This document shows, piece after piece, positions 36,113 through 43,426 of a stretch of DNA of 64,000 bases. Position 1 is the first letter of the stretch, and each line of letters starts with the position of its first letter. The notes beneath the pieces were generated by a model. That model did no database searches. It was given only the letters and a program-made list of their open reading frames with translations, and was not told the origin of the DNA. The stretch covers positions 10,349 through 74,348 of the forward strand of contig CAAHEC010000003.1 in the NCBI GenBank assembly GCA_900772415.1. The letters are read 5' to 3'. The position numbers were made by a program, and so were the translations under genes. The stretch is from Bacilli bacterium. GTDB taxonomy: Bacteria; Bacillota_I; Bacilli_A; RF39; UBA660.

Positions 36113-36813
36113 AAACTATAATTTGCAATCATAAAATGTATTTAACTTATGATGAAGCCAAAAGATTAAAAGATGAAATGGATATTCTTGATTTTTCTAA
36201 TATTGAATTAATTTTATGCCCCTCGTATTTAAATTTTGATATATTTAAAAATTATAAACTTGGAAGTCAAGATTCATTTTATATTGATAAGGGACCGTAT
36301 ACAGCAGAAGTGTCTTCTTATGATTTATCTTTAAGGGGGATAAAATATTCTTTAGTAGGACACAAAGATAGAAGAAAATATGATGACGACAACACAATTA
36401 ATTTAAAGATAAAATCTTTATTAAAAAATTCCATGACCCCTATTTTATGTGTAGGAGAATCAAAATTGGATAAAGAATTAATGAGAACTCCTGAAGTTTT
36501 AAAAAAACAGCTTGAAAAGGGACTAAATGGTGTCTATTTAGATGATTATCAAACCATTTATATTGCTTATGAACCTAGTTATTTAATAGGATTAGATAAT
36601 GCATTATCAGTAGATAAAATAATAGATACTTTAGATTATATAAAAAAAATAGTTGATTTTATCGGTATTAAAAATTATAAATTATTATATGGAGGAGCGG
36701 TAAATTCTAGTAATATAAAGGAATTATTAAGTGACAGGATAGATGGATATTTACTTGGAAAATCATCAATAGATATAGAAGAATTGAGAAAAATAATAAA
36801 GTGTATAAAATAG
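36109..36813 (+). CDS. tpiA: Triosephosphate isomerase (divergent)
   Basis: TPI interconverts DHAP and GAP. The 234 residues are shorter than the usual ~250 but keep the active-site residues: Asn7 and Lys9 (CNHKMY), His85 in GHKDRR and Glu155 in YEPSYLIG, plus the phosphate loop YGGAV. The usual GHSERR and WAIGTG loop sequences are changed. The start is TTG 36109, overlapping the stop of the glycosyltransferase gene, after AAAAGGGATGATG. This gives translational coupling to the flippase-glycosyltransferase pair. Confidence 0.9.
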   Translation: MKTIICNHKMYLTYDEAKRLKDEMDILDFSNIELILCPSYLNFDIFKNYKLGSQDSFYIDKGPYTAEVSSYDLSLRGIKYSLVGHKDRRKYDDDNTINLKIKSLLKNSMTPILCVGESKLDKELMRTPEVLKKQLEKGLNGVYLDDYQTIYIAYEPSYLIGLDNALSVDKIIDTLDYIKKIVDFIGIKNYKLLYGGAVNSSNIKELLSDRIDGYLLGKSSIDIEELRKIIKCIK

Positions 36814-36911
36814 TGTAAACATAAGTTGTTTTTGACAAATTTTTCTTTCCATATGAAGTATAATTGTGTTATGCTAAAGATAAGTTAGTTAATAATAAAG
36901 GAGGAAGATAT

Positions 36912-37292
36912 ATGCCATCTAATGACAATGTTATTATGTTTCCAGTAAAAAGAACACAATCTTTTACTAGTAGATTAATTGATTCTCTTTTAGATATAAG
37001 GCTTACTTTAAGCGTTAAAAGATTAACTAGCCAGTATATTAACAGGCAAGACTTAAAGAAAGTTTTGGATGACGCAAAACAAAGAGCTGAAGATATTAAA
37101 ATTAATGAGGAGATAGATAAACTATTTGATTCTTATTTTACTAAGAAAGATAATCTATTATCAATTGATGATATGGAAAGAAAAATAGATGAATTTAAAG
37201 GTGAATCTAACAATAGTACTTTGGGAAGATCTTATGTAAAGGCTAGTGGTCCTTTTAATTCTAGTTCTTATGATAATGATAAAGCAGCTTAA
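36912..37292 (+). CDS. Unknown 126-residue cytosolic protein upstream of spo0A
   Basis: I do not recognise this protein. It has no signal peptide or membrane helix. The central part is helical and charged (LKKVLDDAKQRAEDIKINEE), and the C-terminus is Ser/Asn-rich. I start it at ATG 36912 after AAAGGAGG; the longer ORF from 36864 lacks a binding site. Upstream are TTGACA (36832) and TATAAT (36859), though 21 bp apart, and a terminator follows. It is a single-gene unit next to spo0A. Confidence 0.65.
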   Translation: MPSNDNVIMFPVKRTQSFTSRLIDSLLDIRLTLSVKRLTSQYINRQDLKKVLDDAKQRAEDIKINEEIDKLFDSYFTKKDNLLSIDDMERKIDEFKGESNNSTLGRSYVKASGPFNSSSYDNDKAA

Positions 37293-37327
37293 ATAAGTTA
37301 TAAACGTAGTATAAAAATATATTTTTA

Positions 37328-37352
37328 GGATGTAGTATTACATTCTTTTTTT
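37328..37352 (+). terminator. Terminator between the 126-residue unknown and spo0A
   Basis: Stem GGATGTA/TACATTC (37328-37334 with 37339-37345, one G-T pair), a 4-nt loop and a T-run. Confidence 0.65.
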
Positions 37353-37364
37353 ATTTTTTTATTC

Positions 37365-37371
37365 TTCGACA
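37365..37371 (+). promoter_or_regulatory. Spo0A box (0A box) upstream of spo0A
   Basis: TTCGACA matches the complement of the 0A box core TGTCGAA exactly. It lies 68 bp before the spo0A start codon and just upstream of A/T-rich promoter-like DNA. Spo0A is known to autoregulate in Bacillus. Chance occurrence of a 7-mer is possible; position is what supports it. Confidence 0.5.
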
Positions 37372-37438
37372 ATGTTTGATAAATTAATTAAAAATAATGT
37401 AATACAATACTAAATAGTTAAAAAAGGAGGAAAGTATT

Positions 37439-38218
37439 ATGGAAGAAAAACAAATAAGAATGATGGTAGTAGATGATAATGAAGGGTTAATCGAAATGCT
37501 TAAGGATTATTTTTCCGATCATGAAAAAATAAAAATTGTAAAAGAAGCTAACAATGGTCTTGATGCGGTTAATAAAATTTCAGAAAATAACAAAGACTTT
37601 GATGTTTTGTTATTAGATTTAATAATGCCTAAGAAAGATGGAATATATGTTTTAGAAGAACTTAAGAAAAAAGGAATTGATAAGCCTGTTATTATTGGAA
37701 CTTCTTTTAATGCAGACGAAACAATAGCGCGTGTATCTAAGTATGGCCCTAAACATTTTATTTTAAAACCATTTGATATGAGTGATTTAGAAAATAAAAT
37801 TTTAGATGCAGTTAATTTTAAGGGAGATGGTAGTAAACTAAATTTATATCATAATAATTTGGAAATATCAGTTACAAAATTATTACATGATTTAGGTGTA
37901 CCATCTCATATAAAAGGATATCAATACATAAGAGAAGGTGTAATTTTGATGTATGAAAAACCAGATATAGTAGGTGCCATAACTAAAGAGTTATATCCTG
38001 AAATAGCTAATCGTTTTGATACAACGGTATCTAGAGTAGAAAGAGCAATAAGACATGCAATTGAAGTTAGTTGGAATAGAGGTGATATAGATTTAATGGA
38101 AGAAATCTTTGGTCATAGTGTTGATTATGATAGAGCAAAACCAACTAATAGTGAATTTATAGTAACTGTATCTGATAAGTTAAGATTAGAGTTTAATAAA
38201 GCAAAGAAAGTAGGCTAA
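37439..38218 (+). CDS. spo0A: Sporulation master regulator Spo0A
   Basis: Spo0A is the response regulator that commits endospore formers to sporulation. The 259 residues have a receiver domain (VVDDNEGLIEML acidic pocket, LLLDLIMPKKDG phospho-Asp, GTSFN and KPFD with the conserved Lys). The Spo0A-specific C-terminal effector contains LHDLGVPSHIKGYQYIREG and the recognition helix region SRVERAIRHAIEVSWNRG. The length matches Bacillus Spo0A. The Shine-Dalgarno AGGAGG is strong. The DNA-binding core is intact, so the protein should be functional. Confidence 0.96.
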   Translation: MEEKQIRMMVVDDNEGLIEMLKDYFSDHEKIKIVKEANNGLDAVNKISENNKDFDVLLLDLIMPKKDGIYVLEELKKKGIDKPVIIGTSFNADETIARVSKYGPKHFILKPFDMSDLENKILDAVNFKGDGSKLNLYHNNLEISVTKLLHDLGVPSHIKGYQYIREGVILMYEKPDIVGAITKELYPEIANRFDTTVSRVERAIRHAIEVSWNRGDIDLMEEIFGHSVDYDRAKPTNSEFIVTVSDKLRLEFNKAKKVG

Positions 38219-38293
38219 TTATTAAACTTTTTTAATATATTTTAATAATTATTTTAATAAATAAGTGTTATAATTAACAAAGGAGGAATTAGT

Positions 38294-38971
38294 ATGGTAA
38301 TAAAAAATAAAAATGAAAATGGAATATCTAAATTTTTTACAAAGGTATATTTATGGATGTTTATAGGCTTATTATTATCCACTATAAGTTCTTATTTTAC
38401 ATTTGTTAATCCAGCAATGAATTCATTTGTATATAATGCTTTTGGACTTATCTTAATAATAGAGCTAATTGTTGTAATAACGTTTTCTTTATTAAGAAGA
38501 AAAGTATCACCTATGGGTGCTAAAATAATGTTTATTGTATATTCTATTATAAGTGGTCTTACATTATCATCTATATTTATTGTCTATAAACTAAGTAGTA
38601 TAATAACTGTGTTTTTATCAGCAGCTGTTATGTTTGGATTATTAGCATTATATGGATACTTTACTAATCAAGATTTAACTTCATTTGGTAAATTACTTAT
38701 TTTTGGATTATTAGCAGTTGTAATCATGTCTATAATAAATATTTTTGTTACAAGCCAGTCATTTGATATTACAATTTCTATAATATCAATAATAATATTT
38801 TTAGGTCTTACCGCGTGGGATATGCAAAATCTTAAAAAAATATATTATTACTATGAAAATGATTATGATGCCTTAGATAAATCAGCAATATATGGAGCAC
38901 TTGATTTATATTTAGATTTTATTAATATTTTTCTTGATTTGTTAAGACTATTTGGCAAAAGTAGAGATTAA
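38294..38971 (+). CDS. Bax inhibitor-1/YccA-like membrane protein
   Basis: The 225-residue protein has about seven membrane helices and the UPF0005/BI-1 arrangement. It has an N-terminal FFTKVYLWMFIGLLLS, YSIISGLTLSSIF in the middle and AIYGALDLYLDFINIFLDLLRLFG at the end, where two Asp residues could form the calcium/proton site of BsYetJ. The physiological role in bacteria is unclear (calcium leak in YetJ). The Shine-Dalgarno is AAAGGAGG and a terminator follows. Confidence 0.85.
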   Translation: MVIKNKNENGISKFFTKVYLWMFIGLLLSTISSYFTFVNPAMNSFVYNAFGLILIIELIVVITFSLLRRKVSPMGAKIMFIVYSIISGLTLSSIFIVYKLSSIITVFLSAAVMFGLLALYGYFTNQDLTSFGKLLIFGLLAVVIMSIINIFVTSQSFDITISIISIIIFLGLTAWDMQNLKKIYYYYENDYDALDKSAIYGALDLYLDFINIFLDLLRLFGKSRD

Positions 38972-38995
38972 AACAACATTTATATGTTGTTTTTT
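38970..38995 (+). terminator. Terminator after the Bax-inhibitor-like gene
   Basis: Stem AAAACAACAT/ATGTTGTTTT (38970-38979 with 38984-38993) with a 4-nt loop and Ts. Confidence 0.8.
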
Positions 38996-39073
38996 AATAA
39001 TCATAGAGAAAAAACAAATAAATTATGTTATACTTTTTTATAGAATAAGAAGAAAAGAAAGGGGATTTTTATT

Positions 39074-40213
39074 GTGGTTAAAAAAGATAATAACAATACT
39101 CTTTCTAGAGATTTAGATTTACTTAATGTTATAAATACAAGCTATTTAACTTTAGAAGATATAGCATGGTTAAAAAAGAAAAGATGGTTTAAGAGATTTT
39201 TAAAGATATATTCAAAAGAATTAAAGAAAAGATATAAAGGTAAACCACTAATAAAAAAAGATATTAAACCTAAAGAAGAAGATATAGAAATACTTGATTT
39301 TACTAAAACAATTAATATACCTAAAAAAGAAGTAATAGAAATACTTGACTTTACTAAAACTATAGATATAACAGATGTTAAAGATATAACAGAAGCTAGC
39401 AATATAGCAAAAAGAAAAGTAAAAAGAGAAAAAACAATATGGAGTTTTATAATTACAATTTCATCATTTGTTCTTATAATATTACTTGTAATATTAGTAA
39501 ACTGGATTTTGGAAAATATGAAAACAGATGATGTATTAGAAGAAATATATGAAGTATCAGATGTAAAAGAAGTTAAAACAACAACACAAAAAAATGAAGA
39601 AAATAAAAATGTAACAACAACTACATCTTTATATGATAAGTATGGTAATATGAGTATACTAGAAGTTAATTTTGATAATTTAAAAAAGATAAATCCTGAT
39701 ACTGTAGGTTGGATAAAAGTTAATGGTACTAAAATAAATTATCCTTTTGTACATACTAATGATAATGAGTATTATCTAAAACATACTTTTGATAAAACTA
39801 GTAATAAAAAAGGATGGGTATTTCTAGATTTTAGAAATGATATAGAAAATTTAAGTGAAAACACTATTTTATATGCTCATGGACTTGTTAATAATCAAAT
39901 GTTTGGCTCCATGAGAAAAGTAATAAAGCCATCTTGGTATAACAATAAAAATAATCATATAATAACTGTTGCAACACCTAGTGGTACTAGACATTTTAAG
40001 GTTTTTTCAAGTTACACAATTTTGCCTGAAAGTTATTATATAACAACTAATTTTAAAACGGAAGATGAATTTAAAATATTTATAGATACTATAAAACAAA
40101 GAAGTGTATATAATTATGGTGTAGAAGTTAATATAAACGATAAAATACTTACTCTTTCGTCATGTTATGATAAAGAAAAAAGAATGGTATTACATGCAAA
40201 ATTAATAGATTAA
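39074..40213 (+). CDS. Class B-type sortase with a long cytosolic N-terminus
   Basis: Sortases join surface proteins to peptidoglycan. The 379 residues have an unusually long cytosolic N-terminal region (about 115 residues) with a 17-residue duplication (IEILDFTKTI at 71-80 and 88-97), one membrane helix (about 120-141) and a Thr-rich linker. The sortase domain has catalytic H269 (YAHG), C364 (TLSSC) and R370. SrtB-like features include the segment LKHTFDKTSNKKGWVFLDFRN split by helices. The start is GTG 39074 after AAAGGGG. No sorting-signal substrate was seen in the window. Confidence 0.83.
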   Translation: MVKKDNNNTLSRDLDLLNVINTSYLTLEDIAWLKKKRWFKRFLKIYSKELKKRYKGKPLIKKDIKPKEEDIEILDFTKTINIPKKEVIEILDFTKTIDITDVKDITEASNIAKRKVKREKTIWSFIITISSFVLIILLVILVNWILENMKTDDVLEEIYEVSDVKEVKTTTQKNEENKNVTTTTSLYDKYGNMSILEVNFDNLKKINPDTVGWIKVNGTKINYPFVHTNDNEYYLKHTFDKTSNKKGWVFLDFRNDIENLSENTILYAHGLVNNQMFGSMRKVIKPSWYNNKNNHIITVATPSGTRHFKVFSSYTILPESYYITTNFKTEDEFKIFIDTIKQRSVYNYGVEVNINDKILTLSSCYDKEKRMVLHAKLID

Positions 40214-40214
40214 T

Positions 40215-40256
40215 AAAAGATGAATATGTTAGTTTAATACATGTTCATCTTTTGTT
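40215..40256 (+). terminator. Terminator after the sortase gene
   Basis: A long stem: AAAAGATGAA (40215-40224) pairs with TTCATCTTTT (40244-40253) and pairing continues inward with one G-T. A T-rich tail follows. Confidence 0.8.
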
Positions 40257-40464
40257 TTAGAAAAATGTGGCTGAGAAGATAAGAATTATGTAATGAATAA
40301 ATTTGTTAATAATATAATTGTATAAATAAAATAAATAATTGTCTACTTAATTGTATATTTTCCCTCTTTCACTTGTCTACTTTAAACTTATTACTACAAT
40401 ATAAAAAGTGAAAAAGAAAGGATAACTTGAAGTTATTTTTTTTAATTTTTCTAACTTATAGTAC
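40257..40464. other. Intergenic stretch with TTGTCTACTT direct repeats
   Basis: No gene is apparent here. TTGTCTACTT occurs at 40339-40348 and 40373-40382, 34 bp apart, around a CCCTCTTTC segment. Such repeated TGTCTACTT ends recall IS21-family termini, so an insertion-sequence remnant is possible. No istA/istB frames are present. Confidence 0.35.
40422..40443 (+). terminator. Hairpin with T-run before rdgB
   Basis: A perfect 7-bp repeat ATAACTT/AAGTTAT (40422-40428 with 40430-40436) with eight Ts. It ends no visible gene, so it may be all that remains of a lost one. Confidence 0.5.
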
Positions 40465-40493
40465 TTGCAAGCAATATCAAAATAGGTTATAGT
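40465..40493 (+). promoter_or_regulatory. Promoter of rdgB
   Basis: TTGCAA (40465-40470) and TATAGT (40488-40493), spaced 17 bp. Confidence 0.6.
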
Positions 40494-40526
40494 GTTGATA
40501 ATTAGTAATTGACTGGAGAGGGTAAA

Positions 40527-41135
40527 ATGAAAAAAGAAATAATAGTAGTTGCAAGTAGCAATAAAGGTAAAATAAGGGAAATAAAAGAAATATTTAAAGA
40601 TTATGATGTATTATCAATAAAAGATATGGAGGGTATATTGGGTAAGAAAATAGTTGTTAATGAAAATAAAGATACATTTAAGGATAATGCATTAGAGAAG
40701 GTAAGAGATTTATATGAACAAGTCGGTGATGAATATATATGCATTGCTGATGATTCAGGAATTTCAATAGACGTATTAAATGGCTTTCCTGGCGTGCATA
40801 CTGCAAGATGGTTAGATGCTGATGATCATATTAAAAATTTAGAGTTATTAAAAAAGTTAGGCAAAACGGTAAAAGAAAAAAGAAGGTGCCATTATACAAC
40901 GGTCATTGCTTTAAAAAGTAAAAAAGTTGAGGAAACATTTGAATGTGTTTTATCTGGAATAGTAAGTAATAATGCAAGAGGTGAAAATGGTTTTGGGTTT
41001 GATGAAATATTTGAACTTCCAAATGGAAAGACATTAGCAGAAATATCTACTTTAGAAAAATTAAAATTGAGTCCAAGAAAAGAAGCTTTGGATATGTTAA
41101 ATAAATATTTAAAAAAATTTAAAACGGAAAAATAA
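40527..41135 (+). CDS. rdgB: XTP/dITP diphosphatase (RdgB/HAM1)
   Basis: The enzyme hydrolyses non-canonical purine NTPs (ITP, XTP) to keep them out of nucleic acids. The 202 residues have the SNKGKIREI substrate/metal loop, the catalytic ADDSGISIDVLNGFPGVHTARW region and GENGFGFDEIF. I use ATG 40527 after GGAGAGGG rather than the upstream TTG 40509. It is followed by a terminator built on its 3' end. Confidence 0.94.
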   Translation: MKKEIIVVASSNKGKIREIKEIFKDYDVLSIKDMEGILGKKIVVNENKDTFKDNALEKVRDLYEQVGDEYICIADDSGISIDVLNGFPGVHTARWLDADDHIKNLELLKKLGKTVKEKRRCHYTTVIALKSKKVEETFECVLSGIVSNNARGENGFGFDEIFELPNGKTLAEISTLEKLKLSPRKEALDMLNKYLKKFKTEK

Positions 41136-41153
41136 TGTTTTTCTGTTTTTTTT
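41121..41153 (+). terminator. Terminator of rdgB
   Basis: Stem AAAACGGAAAAA/TTTTTCTGTTTT (41121-41132 with 41138-41149, one G-T pair) containing the stop codon region, then Ts. Confidence 0.75.
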
Positions 41154-41237
41154 AATATCTAAAATTTAACATAAATATTAAAAAAAATAATAAAATTTTG
41201 TATGAAGAAAAAAAGTTAAAAAACTTTTTAAAACCTC

Positions 41238-41266
41238 TTGAAATAAAGGGATTCTTCTGATATAAT
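41238..41266 (+). promoter_or_regulatory. Promoter of the S10 ribosomal operon
   Basis: TTGAAA (41238-41243) and TATAAT (41261-41266) are 17 bp apart, a near-consensus promoter followed by a long untranslated leader. Confidence 0.8.
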
Positions 41267-41272
41267 GATAAC

Positions 41273-41398
41273 TGCGTGTAGATGCGTAGATGTACGAGGT
41301 TGCTGATACACCCGGTTAAGTTGCTTTTATAAGACAAAGGGAATCAGGTAATTCGTTACGGAGCTAGTCTATACCAGATATAGACGAAGGGAGGATAA
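41273..41398 (+). promoter_or_regulatory. Structured leader of the S10 operon
   Basis: A roughly 130-nt leader precedes rpsJ. It is far richer in G and C than its surroundings and contains the block TGTACGAGGTTGCTGATACA followed by CCCGG, which I recall as conserved before rpsJ in many Firmicutes. It also has complementary AGTCTATA/TATAGAC arms near 41368-41385. It probably mediates ribosomal-protein autoregulation or processing. The regulator is not evident from sequence. Confidence 0.5.
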
Positions 41399-41404
41399 TT
41401 AAGT

Positions 41405-41707
41405 ATGTCAAATAAAATTCGAATTAAATTAAAAGCATATGAACATCGTTCTTTAGATTTAGCTGCTTCTAAAATAGTTGAAACAGTTAAACGTACTGGA
41501 GGAAAGGTATCAGGACCTGTTCCATTACCTACTGAAATTCAAAAGTACACTATTTTAAGAGCAGTTCATAAGTATAAAGATTCACGCGAACAATTCGAAA
41601 TGCGTACTCACAAAAGATTAATTGATATTACAGAACCAAGTAAGGAAACAATTGATGCTTTACAACATCTTGATTTACCAAGTGGTGTTGATATCGAAAT
41701 TAAATAA
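41405..41707 (+). CDS. rpsJ: 30S ribosomal protein S10
   Basis: S10 is a 30S head protein and also the NusE antitermination factor. The 100 residues show IRIKLKAYEHRSLDLAASKIVE and SGPVPLPTEIQKYTILRAVHKYKDSREQFE. It is the first gene of the S10 operon, behind a structured leader and a GGGAGG ribosome binding site, 15 bp before rplC. Confidence 0.97.
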   Translation: MSNKIRIKLKAYEHRSLDLAASKIVETVKRTGGKVSGPVPLPTEIQKYTILRAVHKYKDSREQFEMRTHKRLIDITEPSKETIDALQHLDLPSGVDIEIK

Positions 41708-41722
41708 TTATAGGAGGAAAAA

Positions 41723-42463
41723 ATGGAAAGAAAAGGAATCTTAGGTCGTAAGCTAGGAATGACTCAAGTTTTTTCTAAGGATGGTAAATTAATTCCAGTT
41801 ACAGTTGTTGAAGTAGAACCAAACGTTGTAACTCAAATTAAAACTGTAGAAACTGATGGTTATGAAGCTATCCAATTAGCTTTTGATACTAAAAGAGAAA
41901 AGTTAAGTAACAAAGCAGAAAAAGGTCATCTAGCAAAAGCTAATACTGCTCCTAAGCGCTTCTTAAAAGAGATTCGCGGAGTTGATATTAGTAAATATGA
42001 ACTTGGTCAAGAACTTTCGGTTGAAGTTTTTGAAGAAGGAGAAATGGTTGATGTTACAGGAATCTCTAAGGGTAAAGGATTCCAAGGCGTTATTAAACGT
42101 TATAATCAATCAAGAGGTCCAATGGGACACGGATCTCAATATCATAGAGGTGTTGGTTCTCTAGGAACAATGAGGCCAATGCGTGTATTTAAGGGTAAGA
42201 AATTACCAGGACACATGGGACATGTTACTATTACAATGCAAAATTTAGAAGTAGTAGCTGTAATGCCTGAAGAAAATGTAATTTTAATTAAGGGTAATGT
42301 TCCAGGTGCTAAAAAGTCTTTAGTTATCATCAAATCAGCTGTTAAAAAGCCAAATGTAAAAAAAGAAAAGGTTGAACTAGTAAATTATGAAGCTAATAAA
42401 CCTGAGGCTTTAGAACAAGTTGAAAGCGAGATAAACGAAGCATCACAAGAAACAGCAGAATAA
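41723..42463 (+). CDS. rplC: 50S ribosomal protein L3 with C-terminal extension
   Basis: L3 is an early assembly protein near the peptidyl transferase centre. The core contains GILGRKLGMTQVF, the loop SRGPMGHGSQYHRGVGSLG and KGNVPGAKKSLVII. The protein is 246 residues, while most bacterial L3 proteins are about 205-215. The extra ~38 residues after residue 207 are Lys- then Glu-rich (ending EINEASQETAE). The Shine-Dalgarno is AGGAGG. Confidence 0.96.
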   Translation: MERKGILGRKLGMTQVFSKDGKLIPVTVVEVEPNVVTQIKTVETDGYEAIQLAFDTKREKLSNKAEKGHLAKANTAPKRFLKEIRGVDISKYELGQELSVEVFEEGEMVDVTGISKGKGFQGVIKRYNQSRGPMGHGSQYHRGVGSLGTMRPMRVFKGKKLPGHMGHVTITMQNLEVVAVMPEENVILIKGNVPGAKKSLVIIKSAVKKPNVKKEKVELVNYEANKPEALEQVESEINEASQETAE

Positions 42464-42512
42464 TAGCTTAGAAAAAAAGATTTTATACTTGTGATGAAAG
42501 GAGGATTTTAAA

Positions 42513-43139
42513 ATGCCAAAGACAGCACTTTTAAATTTAAAAGGTGAAAAAATTAAAGACATTAAATTAGATGATAGTGTTTGGGGGATTGCTCCAAATG
42601 ATCAAGTTGTCTATGAACATATAAATTTAGCGATGGCTAATCAAAGACAGGGAACTCATGCTACTAAGACTCGTAGTGATGTTTCAGGTGGAGGAAGAAA
42701 GCCATGGAGACAAAAAGGAACTGGTAATGCTCGTCAAGGGTCTACTAGAGCACCACACTGGGTTGGTGGTGGTGTAGTATTTGGACCAAGTTCAGATAGA
42801 AACTACACAAAAAAGATGAATAAAAAGGTTCGTCGTTTAGCTCTTAAGTCAGCATTAACTTATAAAGCAAATGATAAAGAAGTTGTTGTTTTAGAAAATA
42901 TTAATATTGAAACAAACAAAACAAAAGATATGTTAAAACTATTAGAAAGCTTAAATTTAAATGGAAAATTATTAATTGTTACTACTGAATTAACTGAAAA
43001 CTTAATTTTAGCAACAAGAAATATTGGTTCTATTAAATTAGTTTTAGCAAATGAATTAAATACTTATGATGTTTTATATTGTGATAAATTAGTTATCACA
43101 CAAGATGCATTAAAATATGTTGAGGAGGTGCTTAAATAA
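42513..43139 (+). CDS. rplD: 50S ribosomal protein L4
   Basis: L4 lines the exit tunnel; in several bacteria it represses the S10 operon. The 208 residues include the tunnel-loop region KTRSDVSGGGRKPWRQKGTGNARQ in part and the C-terminal globular core. The Shine-Dalgarno is AAAGGAGG. The stop overlaps rplW by one base (TAATG). Confidence 0.96.
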   Translation: MPKTALLNLKGEKIKDIKLDDSVWGIAPNDQVVYEHINLAMANQRQGTHATKTRSDVSGGGRKPWRQKGTGNARQGSTRAPHWVGGGVVFGPSSDRNYTKKMNKKVRRLALKSALTYKANDKEVVVLENINIETNKTKDMLKLLESLNLNGKLLIVTTELTENLILATRNIGSIKLVLANELNTYDVLYCDKLVITQDALKYVEEVLK

Positions 43140-43411
43140 TGAAAGAAATAATAAAAGCACCAGTAGTAACTGAAAAATCAGCTAATATTTCAGCTGATGG
43201 TAAAAAAGTTGTATTAAAAGTATCTAAGGATGCCAATAAAGTTCAAATAAGACAAGCTGTTGAAAAAGCTTTCGACGTTAAGGTTACAAACGTCAATACT
43301 GTAAACGTTCGTGCTAAGAAAAAAAGAGTAGGACGTTATGAAGGAAAAACTAAAGCTTATAAGAAAGCAATAGTAACTTTAGCTGAAGGCAGCAAGTTAG
43401 AATTAAGCTAA
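43139..43411 (+). CDS. rplW: 50S ribosomal protein L23
   Basis: L23 sits at the tunnel exit and docks SRP and trigger factor. The 90 residues start MKEIIKAPVVTEKSA and contain DVKVTNVNTVNVRAKKKRVGRYEG. It overlaps rplD by one base, so translation is likely coupled. Confidence 0.96.
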   Translation: MKEIIKAPVVTEKSANISADGKKVVLKVSKDANKVQIRQAVEKAFDVKVTNVNTVNVRAKKKRVGRYEGKTKAYKKAIVTLAEGSKLELS

Positions 43412-43426
43412 TAAGGAGGAAATATA

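Noticed and set aside
41982..42164. 60-codon + strand ORF inside rplC
   Set aside because: Out-of-frame shadow of L3.
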